A model generated the notes under the pieces. It was given only the letters and a program-made list of their open reading frames with translations, made no database searches and had not been told where the DNA came from. A DNA stretch of 24,079 nt from an uncultured Rhodospirillaceae bacterium. GTDB taxonomy: Bacteria; Pseudomonadota; Alphaproteobacteria; CAAGCB01; CAG-977. Both the position numbers and the translations under genes were made by a program. Positions 1-7,801 of the stretch are shown one piece after another. Each line of letters starts with the position of its first letter. Positions within the stretch are counted from its first letter, which is position 1. The DNA is taken from contig USCC01000025.1 in NCBI GenBank assembly GCA_900553035.1, positions 1-24,079 of the forward strand. Reading direction: 5' to 3'.

Positions 1-25
1 GAAATGCCGCAATGTGCAAGGGTTT

Positions 26-538
26 TTATGAACAGGGGTTCAACGTCGCCGTAGCCGATTCCCGGACAGCTTCTATAAACGGAAGAAATTCGGCAGTGAC
101 TTTTTCATAAACATCTTTCTTAAAGGCAACAATCATGCCCGGAACCTGTTCCGCCGGCACCCATTTCCACTCGTTGAATTCCGGATGGGGGCGGTTAAGG
201 TCGATTTCGCTTTCATCTCCTTCAAACATGAACAGAAACCATTTCTGCGTCTGTCCGGCGTAGGATCTTTTCTTCTCGCTCACAAAATGGACATCTTCCG
301 GAAAATCATAGGAATACCAGTTCAGGCTTTCCGCCATCAGAGAAACCGAACGCATACCCGTTTCCTCATAAAGTTCACGGATGGCCGCATCATACGGCGT
401 TTCCCCGCGGTCAATACCTCCCTGCGGCATCTGCCATGCCTTATCGCGTGTATCCCTGCGGTGCGCCATGAAAACATCGCCGCGGTCGTTCAAAACCATC
501 AGCCCGACATTCGGGCGGTAGGATTTTTCCTTTGTCAT
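26..538 (-). CDS. rppH: RNA pyrophosphohydrolase (Nudix)
   Basis: RppH removes pyrophosphate from the 5' triphosphate end of mRNAs, which opens them to RNase E decay in the cytoplasm. The 170-residue length fits the family. A complete Nudix box is visible: G40, E46, then R54-E55-L56-x-E58-E59-x-G61. The family signature around W36-Q37-M38-P39 (AWQMPQGG) precedes it, and the substrate-side motif NEWKWVP lies near residue 123. The ATG overlaps the TGA of the upstream deacetylase-like gene by 4 bp, so the two are translationally coupled as the last genes of the gpmI operon. Family membership is clear. Preference for mRNA rather than dinucleoside polyphosphates is inferred from similarity and from this position, which is common in Alphaproteobacteria. 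Confidence 0.93.
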   Translation of the reverse strand: MTKEKSYRPNVGLMVLNDRGDVFMAHRRDTRDKAWQMPQGGIDRGETPYDAAIRELYEETGMRSVSLMAESLNWYSYDFPEDVHFVSEKKRSYAGQTQKWFLFMFEGDESEIDLNRPHPEFNEWKWVPAEQVPGMIVAFKKDVYEKVTAEFLPFIEAVRESATATLNPCS

Positions 539-1959
539 TTTCTTTTACCCAACGATTCTTTCGCATAGTAGGACAACGGGACAAACGTGATTTCGGGCAG
601 ATCGTCGTCTTCGGCGGGCGTGAAGGAGTTCATCCATTCCAGAAGGGTCAGAAGCACAATCGGCGCTGTTTCCGCGCGGATAAAAGCCGATCCTTTCTGC
701 AAGGCGATCTGGCGCGCTTCCTCAAGCCGGGCTCGGATCGCCGAGCGGTAGAAATTGTTCATGATATGGACATCGGGGCGTATCGTCCCCGGAAAAACAG
801 GCATTTCCGGGTCGTCCGTACCGCTGATGTAAATCAGGCCGCGGTCGTTGATTTCCTGCACAAATGATTTCATCTGCTGTCCCGCATATGAAAATGTTTC
901 TCCGGACGTGGCCGTCATTCCGATGTATGCGACGTTCCGGCCCAGCGTTTTGTGCAGTCTTTTGCGGTTTTCCTGTTCGGGAAGGCCCGCCACAAGTCCC
1001 AGAGGCCCCGGATCCGTGCTCGGGAACAGCCCGCGCTGCATCGGCAGATCCAAAAGGGTCTCATGTCCGGATCGCCGCGCTTCCGCAACATAGTTACCCA
1101 GCTGTTCCGAATAGGGGCTGAATGACAACGAGACTTCCTGAGGAAGGGCGTATATGGCCGCGTTTGTCGTGTTCTGCCGCTTGCCCAGCCCCGAAATCAT
1201 GACCGCGATGTAAGGCGTCTGCGGCCGAGAGTCGAACGACCGGCTGTAGGCCTGGAAGGCTGTTTCTCCGTTTTTCTTTTTGACCGGAATATTGCCGTAA
1301 CGCGACGCTGTCTGAAGCTCCGGCAACGGTTCAATGATGTGAAGCGGGATGCTTCCCTTGCTTTGCGTATTCTTGATGGCGCTGAAATTCGGCAGAGAAG
1401 TCATCAGCGTATCCTGAATCAGATCCGGTTTCGGCAGAGGCGCCCGCCGGACAGCAAATTCATCCTTGACGTCAATGACGCGTTCGGGCTCTTTCGGCGC
1501 GGCGGAAGGCTTCGGAGCCATGGGCAGATCGTCGTTTTCTTCCATGGCCGCACTGTCCTTGATTTCCTTCTGCGCCGGATAGTTCAGCATGGCCGACTCG
1601 ACCGTTTCCTTCAGGGATTTCTTCCCCTTCAGTTTGCTTTCCGGTCCCTGCATGCTTTTGGCCAGCGCTTCGGCCAGAGAGGAGGAGGAGTCTTCCTCCT
1701 TTTGCGGCGGCGGCGTCTGCGTCTTCCGCGGCGGCTGAGGTTCAAGGAGAGCTGTTTTTTCGGCCGGTGCCTGTTGTTCCCTGATGTCGAAAACAACAAA
1801 GGGCGCCCGACTGTTCATAAACGTCCGGTAGGACGCGTACCCGAGGCCGCCGAGAGAGGCCAGAAAAAAAAGCAGGATGAAATAAAACGCCCGTTTCCCC
1901 TTCACCGTGCGTTTCTGCACGGTAAACGGCGACACGTCGGGCGTTTTGTTCGGTTCCAT
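535..1959 (-). CDS. divergent polysaccharide deacetylase-like protein (YibQ/DUF610 family), active site apparently degenerate
   Basis: Residues ~26-45 form one membrane segment, so this is probably an anchored periplasmic protein. Residues ~60-235 are a low-complexity linker rich in Pro, Glu, Lys and Ala. Residues ~250-470 match the divergent polysaccharide deacetylase fold (PF04748). Recognisable family elements are the segment starting PYIAVMISGLG, the HETLLDLPM strand, the PGPLGL turn and the RGLIYISGT strand. In the family the first element normally reads IDDLG, the middle carries an NHMGS-type motif and the end a DVFLD-type motif. Here these read ISGLG, MTATSG and DVHIMN, so the usual metal-binding Asp and His positions are lost. 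The ATG at 1959 has AGGA seven bases upstream and is preferred to the TTG one codon earlier. The gene lies 9 bp after ctpA and overlaps rppH. A structural or binding role in the envelope is an inference. Confidence 0.8.
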   Translation of the reverse strand: MEPNKTPDVSPFTVQKRTVKGKRAFYFILLFFLASLGGLGYASYRTFMNSRAPFVVFDIREQQAPAEKTALLEPQPPRKTQTPPPQKEEDSSSSLAEALAKSMQGPESKLKGKKSLKETVESAMLNYPAQKEIKDSAAMEENDDLPMAPKPSAAPKEPERVIDVKDEFAVRRAPLPKPDLIQDTLMTSLPNFSAIKNTQSKGSIPLHIIEPLPELQTASRYGNIPVKKKNGETAFQAYSRSFDSRPQTPYIAVMISGLGKRQNTTNAAIYALPQEVSLSFSPYSEQLGNYVAEARRSGHETLLDLPMQRGLFPSTDPGPLGLVAGLPEQENRKRLHKTLGRNVAYIGMTATSGETFSYAGQQMKSFVQEINDRGLIYISGTDDPEMPVFPGTIRPDVHIMNNFYRSAIRARLEEARQIALQKGSAFIRAETAPIVLLTLLEWMNSFTPAEDDDLPEITFVPLSYYAKESLGKRK

Positions 1960-1968
1960 CAATCCGTC

Positions 1969-3306
1969 CTATCTCGAATGGTAAATGCCCATGGCCTTGA
2001 CGATATCAATCGCACGATCCAGCTGATAGTCCTCGATTTTCTTTTCTTCTCTGGGCTTTTCGTCGAACGGATCAGGCTCTTTGGTTTTGCCGCCTTTTTT
2101 ACCTTTGGCCTTTGCCTTGTCCTTTTCGTCCTGTTTGGCCAGAGCATTCGGCAAAGCGGCTTCGGCAAAATCGTCTGAACGCTGAGCAAAATATTCGACA
2201 TGTCCGGGTTGGATTTCGATGTCGGGTTCAATGCCTTTGGCCTGAATCGAGCGGCCGGAGGGCGTGTAATACCGCGCGGTTGTCAGACGGATGGCGCCCA
2301 GTCCCGTCACCGGAATGACGGTCTGAACCGACCCCTTGCCGAACGAACGTGTTCCGACGACGACAGCGCGCTTGTGATCTTGAAGCGCACCGGCAACAAT
2401 TTCGGCCGCCGAAGCGGAGCCTTCGTTAATCAGGACGACGATCGGCATGTTTTTCGTAATGTCGCCCTTTGTGGCGCTGTAACGTTGCATTTCTTCGGGT
2501 CGGCGGGGACGCGTCGACACGATTTCGCCTTCATCCATGAACAGATCGGCGACGGAAACCGCCTGATCCAGCAGTCCGCCCGGGTTGTTGCGCAGGTCCA
2601 GCACGTATCCGGACAGATTGTCCTTATGATCCTTCTGAATTTTCGCGACGGCTTTTTTAACATCCTGTGTTGTGGCTTCACTGAACGACGAAATGCGGAT
2701 GTAGCCGACGGTTCCCTTATCTTCGCTTCGTACAGAACGGATTTTAATGACGGCTCGGCTGAGGGTTACGTCAAAGGGATCCTTGCCCTTGCGGCGGACG
2801 GTCAGCTTGACTTTGCTGTTGACGGGGCCGCGCATCTTGTCGACGGCCTCGGTCAGGGTCTGACCCAGAACGGCCGTGCCGTCAATATGCGTGATGTAGT
2901 CCCCCGCCTTGATTCCCGCTTTATGCGCCGGCGTGTCGTCAATGGGGGAGATGACCTTGATCCATCCGTTGTCCATGGTGACTTCAATACCCAGGCCGCC
3001 GAATTCGCCCTTTGTCTGTTCCTGCATGTCCTTGAACGTGTCCGCGTCCAGATAGGACGAGTGCGGATCCAGTGAGGAAAGCATGCCGTTGATGGCGTAT
3101 TCGATCAGCTTGTCTTCCGAGACTTCCTCGACATAATCCGTCCGGGCGCGTTTGAACGTTTCGCTGAAAACGTTCAGGTACTGGTACACCGAGACGTTTT
3201 CGTCGCTTTTTTTCGCGGTGGCCTTGGCCTTTTCCTTTGCCTCCGAAACGCCGGAGGAGCACACCAGAGCAAGAATCAATAAAAACTTTAACCCGAAGCT
3301 TTTCAT
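1969..3306 (-). CDS. ctpA: S41 family carboxy-terminal processing peptidase
   Basis: This is a periplasmic serine protease that trims or degrades proteins from the C-terminus. Residues 1-23 are a Sec signal peptide, with likely cleavage after SEA. A PDZ domain covers about residues 95-185 (motif EFGGLGIEV, then GIKAGDYI). The S41 catalytic core follows from ~190 to 375. S299 in GSASAAEI and K324 in SFGKGS have the 25-residue spacing of the Ser-Lys dyad in Prc and CtpA. The C-terminal ~70 residues are rich in Lys, Asp and Glu. AAAGGA stands eight bases before the ATG. The gene lies between envC and the deacetylase-like gene with 5-9 bp gaps. Proteases of this group often regulate murein hydrolases, which suits the envC neighbour. 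Substrates cannot be read from sequence. Confidence 0.93.
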   Translation of the reverse strand: MKSFGLKFLLILALVCSSGVSEAKEKAKATAKKSDENVSVYQYLNVFSETFKRARTDYVEEVSEDKLIEYAINGMLSSLDPHSSYLDADTFKDMQEQTKGEFGGLGIEVTMDNGWIKVISPIDDTPAHKAGIKAGDYITHIDGTAVLGQTLTEAVDKMRGPVNSKVKLTVRRKGKDPFDVTLSRAVIKIRSVRSEDKGTVGYIRISSFSEATTQDVKKAVAKIQKDHKDNLSGYVLDLRNNPGGLLDQAVSVADLFMDEGEIVSTRPRRPEEMQRYSATKGDITKNMPIVVLINEGSASAAEIVAGALQDHKRAVVVGTRSFGKGSVQTVIPVTGLGAIRLTTARYYTPSGRSIQAKGIEPDIEIQPGHVEYFAQRSDDFAEAALPNALAKQDEKDKAKAKGKKGGKTKEPDPFDEKPREEKKIEDYQLDRAIDIVKAMGIYHSR

Positions 3307-3311
3307 GGACG

Positions 3312-4490
3312 CTATCCTTTATTTTTTCCCGGCGCCAGCCACGCGGCCGGATTGATCGGCTGCCCGTTGCGGCGCAATTCAATATATAACGTCGGATTTG
3401 ATTCCGCCACCATTATTCCGACCGGCTCTCCGGCCAGCAGAGACTGCCCCACCGACGTGTCCAGCCGCCCGATGCCGGCCAGAAGGGTATGATATCCGTC
3501 TCCGTGTTCAATAATCAAGAGTTCTCCGTATCCGCGGAAAGGCCCGGCGAACAGCACGGTCCCGTCATACGGTGAAATAACCTGGGCATTCGGCCGCGTG
3601 CGCATGACGATGCCTTTGGAGGTAACCCCGCTTTCGGTCGGGTCTCCGTACTGTTTGATGACATTCCCCTTGACGGGATAGGGGATGTTTCCCCGGGCGG
3701 CCATGAAAGCGCCTGCGGCCACGCCCTTATCCGGCCGGAGCTTTTTCTGCCGGCGGCTTTCCGCGTCCAGCCGGGTCAGAAGGTCTTTGAGGTCTCCGGC
3801 CTGTTTGGCCAGAGAGGCGGCTTTTTCCTTAGCTCGTGCGCTTTCACTGGAAAACGCGGTCTGAAGCTGTGATTTTTTCCGGATCAGCTCGTTCATGCGG
3901 CGGTGTTTCTCCTCCAGCCGCTTGGCCATTGTTTTTATCTGGGCATACTGAGCGCGGATGGCGGTCGTGAGGCTGGCCAGCTTTGTCAGATCTCTGCGCA
4001 GACCTTCGGTGGAATATTCCAGACGGGGAACGGCTTCCCGCAGGAGCAGGGCGCTCCGTAGCGTATCTTGTGGGGGCAGAGGCTGAGCCAGAAGGGCTTC
4101 CGTCGGTTTCCACGCCAGATTTTGAAGCGCGGCCAGAACCTTGACCCTCTGTTCGCGTCGTCGTTCCAAGCGGCCTTTCATTGCGGCCTGTTGCATTTCC
4201 AGCTCATGCAGTTTCTGTTCCAGACGGTTGAGGCTTTCCTCCTGATTCTGAATCGAACCGGCCGCCGAAACCATCCGCCGCCGGACGCTGAGGATTTCCT
4301 TCTGAACCTCCTGGGCTTTTTCGCGCAGTTTCCGATGTTCGGATTCCGCGGCCTTAATCTGGCGCGTGACGCGGGAAAGCTCTGATTTTGCCGAGTCGGG
4401 CGTTTCCAGGGCGGCCCGGACAAAAGACGGCGACAGCATCCCCGCCATGAAAAGCAGGGCAAAAGCCGCCGTCGTCTTTTTAGGGGCCAT
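3312..4490 (-). CDS. envC: murein hydrolase activator EnvC-like (coiled coil plus degenerate LytM)
   Basis: The protein starts with a Sec signal peptide (residues 1-26, ending VRA). A long coiled coil from ~30 to 250 is rich in Lys, Arg, Glu and Gln. A C-terminal M23/LytM-type domain occupies ~270-388. In active LytM peptidases zinc is held by HxxxD and HxH motifs. Here the first site reads GIVM and the last reads LYIELR, so the zinc ligands are missing, while the fold markers GYGELLIIEHGDGYHTLLAG and INPAAWL remain. This is the pattern of EnvC proteins, which do not cut murein but activate amidases at the septum. The 392-residue length is usual. It is separated from gpmI by 6 bp and from ctpA by 5 bp. 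The amidase partner is not in the window. Confidence 0.88.
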   Translation of the reverse strand: MAPKKTTAAFALLFMAGMLSPSFVRAALETPDSAKSELSRVTRQIKAAESEHRKLREKAQEVQKEILSVRRRMVSAAGSIQNQEESLNRLEQKLHELEMQQAAMKGRLERRREQRVKVLAALQNLAWKPTEALLAQPLPPQDTLRSALLLREAVPRLEYSTEGLRRDLTKLASLTTAIRAQYAQIKTMAKRLEEKHRRMNELIRKKSQLQTAFSSESARAKEKAASLAKQAGDLKDLLTRLDAESRRQKKLRPDKGVAAGAFMAARGNIPYPVKGNVIKQYGDPTESGVTSKGIVMRTRPNAQVISPYDGTVLFAGPFRGYGELLIIEHGDGYHTLLAGIGRLDTSVGQSLLAGEPVGIMVAESNPTLYIELRRNGQPINPAAWLAPGKNKG

Positions 4491-4496
4491 TCGGCG

Positions 4497-6044
4497 TCAG
4501 TCCGTTACAAGAAGCGATTTTCCCGTCATTTCTGCCGGCTGAGGCAGCTTCAGGAGCTGAAGCAGAGTCGGCGCCAGATCTGCCAGGCGTCCGCCGTCCC
4601 GCAGCTTCATATCGGCAGGAGCGTTGAACAGAACGACCGGAACCGGCAACGTCGTATGCGCCGTATAGGGGCCGTGGGTCTTTTCGTCAACCATAAGCTC
4701 ACAGTTGCCGTGATCCGCCGTAACCAGCATAACGCCGCCGGCGCGTTTGATTGCGTCTTCCAGACGGCCCAGGCATTTATCAACGGCTTCCGCTGCTTTG
4801 ACGGCGGCTTCCATGATGCCGGTATGCCCGACCATGTCGCCGTTGGCATAATTGACGATGATGACATCAAACTTGCCCGCATCAATCGCGTCAACCAGCG
4901 CGTCCGTGACTTTGTAGGCGGACATTTCCGGCTGCAGGTCGTAGGTTGCGACTTTCGGGCTGGGAATGAGGATACGGTCTTCGCCTTCAAACAGGCGTTC
5001 TTCGCCGCCGTTGAAGAAGAATGTGACGTGCGCGTATTTTTCCGTTTCCGCAATACGCAGTTGCGTCAGGCCGGCCTTCGAGACGACTTCGCCGAAAATG
5101 TTGGAAAGCTGCTCGGGCGGAAAGATCGGTTTGACAAAACGGTCATGGTCGACCGAATACTGGGTCATACCGACAACAGCGGCAAATTTAACGGTTTTCG
5201 GGCGTTCAAACTTGTCAAACTGCGGATCCGCCAGCGCGTACATGATTTCGCGGGCGCGGTCGGAACGGAAGTTCGCGAACAAAAGCGCGTCGCCGTCTTT
5301 CATTCCCGCATAATCACCGACAACTGCCGGAATGACGAATTCGTCGAATTTCTTTTCCCTGTAGGAGGCTTCAACGGCGGCTTCGGCCGACGGCGCCCGG
5401 TTGCCTTCCCCAAGCATGAGAGCGTTATAGGCCAGCTGGACACGTTCCCAGCGGTTGTCGCGATCCATGGCATAGTAACGGCCCGCCAGAGTTACAATTC
5501 GGACATTTTTCATCCCGGCCGTTTTCTTTTCAAAATCCTTGATATAGCCGAGCGCCGAATCGGGCGGCACGTCGCGGCCGTCCAGAAACGCGTGAACGTC
5601 GACGGGAATGCCTTCCCCGCTCAGAATCCCGGCCAGGGCGATGATGTGATTCATGTGGGAATGGACGCCGCCCGGGGACATCAGGCCCATCAGATGGCAG
5701 GTTCCCTTTGATTTTTTCAGCGCGTCAATCAGTTCGACGACGGCGGGTCGTTTTGCCAGAGAACCGTCCGCGACGGCCTGGTCGATTTTCGGCAAATCCT
5801 GCATAACGACACGTCCCGCGCCGATATTCATGTGTCCGACTTCGGAATTGCCCATCTGACCGGCCGGAAGACCGACGTCCAGACCTGATGTCGCGATCAG
5901 GGTATGCGGACAGTCCTTAACCAAAGCGTGCCAGTTCGGCGTATTACCGGTTTCAATAGCGTTGTTTTCCTTGCTTTCGCGGTATCCCCAGCCGTCAAGG
6001 ATGCACAGCATAACGGGACGGGGTCTTTTGGTTTCTTCGGTCAC
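4497..6044 (-). CDS. gpmI: 2,3-bisphosphoglycerate-independent phosphoglycerate mutase
   Basis: GpmI converts 3-phosphoglycerate to 2-phosphoglycerate in glycolysis and gluconeogenesis through a phosphoserine intermediate held by two metal ions. The 515-residue length is typical. The N-terminal CILDGWG carries the first metal Asp. The catalytic serine is S67 in GQMGNSEVGH. HSHMNHI, FLDGRD, NFRSDRARE and the C-terminal ADHGN motif with TAHT are all present. The start is GTG at 6044, with GGAG about nine bases upstream. It is the first gene of the operon gpmI-envC-ctpA-deacetylase-like-rppH. In many Alphaproteobacteria gpmI follows rlmH directly; here 1.76 kb of other DNA separates them. Confidence 0.96.
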   Translation of the reverse strand: MTEETKRPRPVMLCILDGWGYRESKENNAIETGNTPNWHALVKDCPHTLIATSGLDVGLPAGQMGNSEVGHMNIGAGRVVMQDLPKIDQAVADGSLAKRPAVVELIDALKKSKGTCHLMGLMSPGGVHSHMNHIIALAGILSGEGIPVDVHAFLDGRDVPPDSALGYIKDFEKKTAGMKNVRIVTLAGRYYAMDRDNRWERVQLAYNALMLGEGNRAPSAEAAVEASYREKKFDEFVIPAVVGDYAGMKDGDALLFANFRSDRAREIMYALADPQFDKFERPKTVKFAAVVGMTQYSVDHDRFVKPIFPPEQLSNIFGEVVSKAGLTQLRIAETEKYAHVTFFFNGGEERLFEGEDRILIPSPKVATYDLQPEMSAYKVTDALVDAIDAGKFDVIIVNYANGDMVGHTGIMEAAVKAAEAVDKCLGRLEDAIKRAGGVMLVTADHGNCELMVDEKTHGPYTAHTTLPVPVVLFNAPADMKLRDGGRLADLAPTLLQLLKLPQPAEMTGKSLLVTD

Positions 6045-6462
6045 GGTCGTTCTCCAGTTTATAAAGAATCAAATTTATGTGGCGACTATAATACAAAACG
6101 CGAAGGGATGCATCCTATAAAATGATATAGGAAGCGCGCCTTTTCTGTCTTTTCGGGAGAAGAAGAGAAGCCTTCTTTGCTGAGGGGCGCGGCGTTGGTT
6201 CAGATCCGTTTCCGGCGGCGGATATTCCGGGACGGAGGGGCGGCAAAACCGGATTCAGGGCCGAGCCGTAGCGGAAAGGCCGGGAAGAGAAAGGCATTCT
6301 GTCTAAATGTCGGAAGGCTCCTTTGTTATTCCGGCAGTATTCTAAGGAATTTAAATAAGGGAATATTGACAAAAAACAGGATTGAGTTATACTGCCTTCA
6401 TAAAGTTACGCGAACCGGCGCGAGGCATATTTTCCGGTTTTTCAGGATTCAGGAGAAAACAG
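6045..6462. other. 418-bp divergent intergenic region between gpmI and the unknown gene
   Basis: No convincing gene was found here. The gpmI side is AT-rich and carries weak -10-like sequences on the minus strand (TATTAT at 6088-6093, TATAGT at 6085-6090) without a recognisable -35. It also holds the palindrome GGATGCATCC (6106-6115) and an inverted repeat CCTATA/TATAGG (6114-6131). The middle, about 6180-6300, is GC-rich, with open frames on both strands that lack ribosome binding sites and family features. The right end holds the promoter of the gene starting at 6463. Confidence 0.6.
6366..6393 (+). promoter_or_regulatory. sigma70-type promoter for the unknown gene at 6463
   Basis: A perfect -35 box TTGACA (6366-6371) and a -10 box TATACT (6388-6393) are separated by 16 bp. 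The likely transcript start is near 6400, some 60 bases before the ATG at 6463. The in-frame ATG at 6382 lies inside this promoter and so cannot be the start. Confidence 0.8.
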
Positions 6463-7068
6463 ATGGCTGTTGAAATTGACATTGCCGGGAAACAGGGGAG
6501 ATCCCCTTCCGCCCTTTTGAACAAATATCTGAACAGGGTTGTCGCTGTGACCGCGTCTTCTCCGAAATCGGCGGCAAAAGCGGCCACGAAGGACGTTTTC
6601 GAAGCGTATAAATCGGATTTGTCGGAGCTGAGCGACCAGGAGAGGGTAAAGGCCGTGGTTGGAATCGCCCGAGCCGAACAGCCTTACGGTCTGAAAGACA
6701 GGCTGGGGTATGACTCGGACGCTCTTTTTGTCACGGATCGGAAAACCGCGCTGAAGGCGGGCATCCTCAAATCCGCGGTCGTTCTGGCGGGGGCGGCGGC
6801 ATCGGTGGTGAATTACCAGCACGGCAATATGTTCGGCGCCGGCGTTTTTGCGGCGTTATCTCTGGGAAATGCGGACGGAGCCTTTAAAAAAGTCGTCGGG
6901 TCGTTCATGGCTCCCAAGACGCCTGAAGACAGAAAACGCGCACAGGATTATGCCGACGTCAGACATGCGCGTTATGCCCTTGACCTGCTGGAACAACACT
7001 TGAAAAAGGAAAAGGAAGACAAACTGTTCATGGGGACATACACGGCTTCCCGGATGCAGGGACGGTAA
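6463..7068 (+). CDS. protein of unknown function, 201 residues
   Basis: I do not recognise the family. The ATG at 6463 is preferred because AGGAG lies seven bases upstream, and because the longer in-frame start would fall inside the -10 region of the promoter at 6366-6393. The protein is mostly helical in composition. Residues ~1-75 are polar and Ala/Lys-rich. Residues ~98-135 form a hydrophobic, Gly/Ala-rich stretch that could be one or two membrane-associated helices or a buried core. Residues ~150-201 are highly charged (EDRKRAQDYADVRHARYALD and a Lys/Glu-rich helix). There is no signal peptide, no cysteine and no catalytic motif. It is a single transcription unit with its own promoter and terminator, on the strand opposite to both flanking operons. 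It lies where rlmH and gpmI would be expected to adjoin, so it is probably a lineage-specific insertion. Confidence 0.85.
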   Translation: MAVEIDIAGKQGRSPSALLNKYLNRVVAVTASSPKSAAKAATKDVFEAYKSDLSELSDQERVKAVVGIARAEQPYGLKDRLGYDSDALFVTDRKTALKAGILKSAVVLAGAAASVVNYQHGNMFGAGVFAALSLGNADGAFKKVVGSFMAPKTPEDRKRAQDYADVRHARYALDLLEQHLKKEKEDKLFMGTYTASRMQGR

Positions 7069-7086
7069 GTTTTTTTCATCTTTGTG

Positions 7087-7113
7087 AAACGCCGGTTTGT
7101 CCGGCGTTTTTTT
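7087..7113 (+). terminator. intrinsic terminator of the unknown gene
   Basis: AAACGCCGG and CCGGCGTTT form a GC-rich stem with a 5-base loop (TTTGT), followed by a run of T residues to 7113. It starts 19 bp after the TAA of the gene at 6463-7068. Confidence 0.88.
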
Positions 7114-7339
7114 GTGTACGGAGACTCCCGGGAATCAAAAAAGCAAAAAATCCGCAGAATGATTTTGCCTCCCTTTTTTTGAGGGCTTCTGCTGTTTTGG
7201 GAGCCGGAAAAGCGCAGAACCCCGAAAAGAACGATTCATATTTTGCTCAATGCTTTTCAAACACCTGAACGATCGCTGAAAGGGGGAGGGCAAAGCTGAA
7301 TTTTTGGGATAAGAAGCGGAACGCAGGCTCTGTAAAAAA
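7114..7339. other. intergenic stretch with no supported gene
   Basis: This 226-bp stretch lies between the terminator and the repeat array. I see no open frame with a ribosome binding site, no clear promoter and no hairpin with a T-run. It is A/G-rich in its second half. Confidence 0.5.
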
Positions 7340-7711
7340 GATGCTATGCAAAAAACGCGCGGAGCTCACGTCATCTCATCCGTTTTCTTTGAAAGCTTGG
7401 CAAGCCGCAACTTCCGGATGCCGATACTCCCGCCGTTGAGTTTCAGAAGTACGCTGCCATAGAAGATGCTATGCAAAAGACGCGCGGAGCTCACATCATC
7501 TCATCCGCCTTCTTTGAAAGCTTGGCAAGCCGGCAACTTCCGGACGCCGGTAGTCCCGCCGTTAAGTTTCAGAAGCGCGGTACTCTAGAAGATGCTATGC
7601 AAAAGACGCGCGGAGCTCACATCATCTCATCCGTTTTCTTTGAAAGCCCGCCAAGCCGCAACTTCCGGACGCCGGCTGTTGAATTTCGGGGGCATGGCTC
7701 ATAAAAACGCT
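7340..7711. repeat. three tandem copies of a ~125-bp repeat
   Basis: The units are 7340-7464 (125 bp), 7465-7590 (126 bp) and 7591-about 7711, where the third copy decays. Each starts GATGCTATGCAAAA. The first ~75 bases are the best conserved, up to TTCTTTGAAAGC. Copies 1 and 2 then stay similar to their ends, while copy 3 diverges after about 95 bases. Copy 2 carries one extra G in GCCGGCAAC. The conserved part contains an ATG-led frame coding MQKTRGAH(V/I)ISS(V/A)FFES in all three copies. The array lies in the convergent gap between the unknown gene and rlmH. No transposase, inverted ends or CRISPR-like spacers are seen. Confidence 0.9.
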
Positions 7712-7801
7712 TTGCAGAGATTCGAGGCGCTGTTCCCATAGAGGCCGGAGGGCTTGGCTTTTGATGCGGAACGCTTCGTCTTTTAATAAATTCCCGTCTC
7801 A
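7712..7801. other. 90-bp gap between repeat array and rlmH stop
   Basis: No gene is seen, and no clear terminator for the rlmH operon on the minus strand. If transcription of the rlmH operon does not stop here, it would run antisense through the repeat array. Confidence 0.4.

Noticed and set aside
1339..3075. Long plus-strand open frames (279 and 291 codons) antisense to the deacetylase-like gene and ctpA
   Set aside because: They mirror well-recognised minus-strand genes, have no ribosome binding site or family features, and arise from GC-biased codon use.
4656..5711. 351-codon plus-strand open frame antisense to gpmI
   Set aside because: It lies wholly inside gpmI, whose catalytic motifs are all intact; the antisense protein has no recognisable domain.
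6115..6473. Small open frames on both strands in the gpmI upstream region
   Set aside because: They have no ribosome binding site, unusual composition, and overlap promoter elements.
7471..7704. 77-residue protein spanning repeat copies 2 and 3
   Set aside because: There is no clear ribosome binding site and the long frame depends on one extra G in copy 2; it is kept as a finding, not annotated as a gene.
7340..7711. CRISPR array
   Set aside because: Units are ~125 bp and directly adjacent, only three, with no unique spacers and no cas genes.
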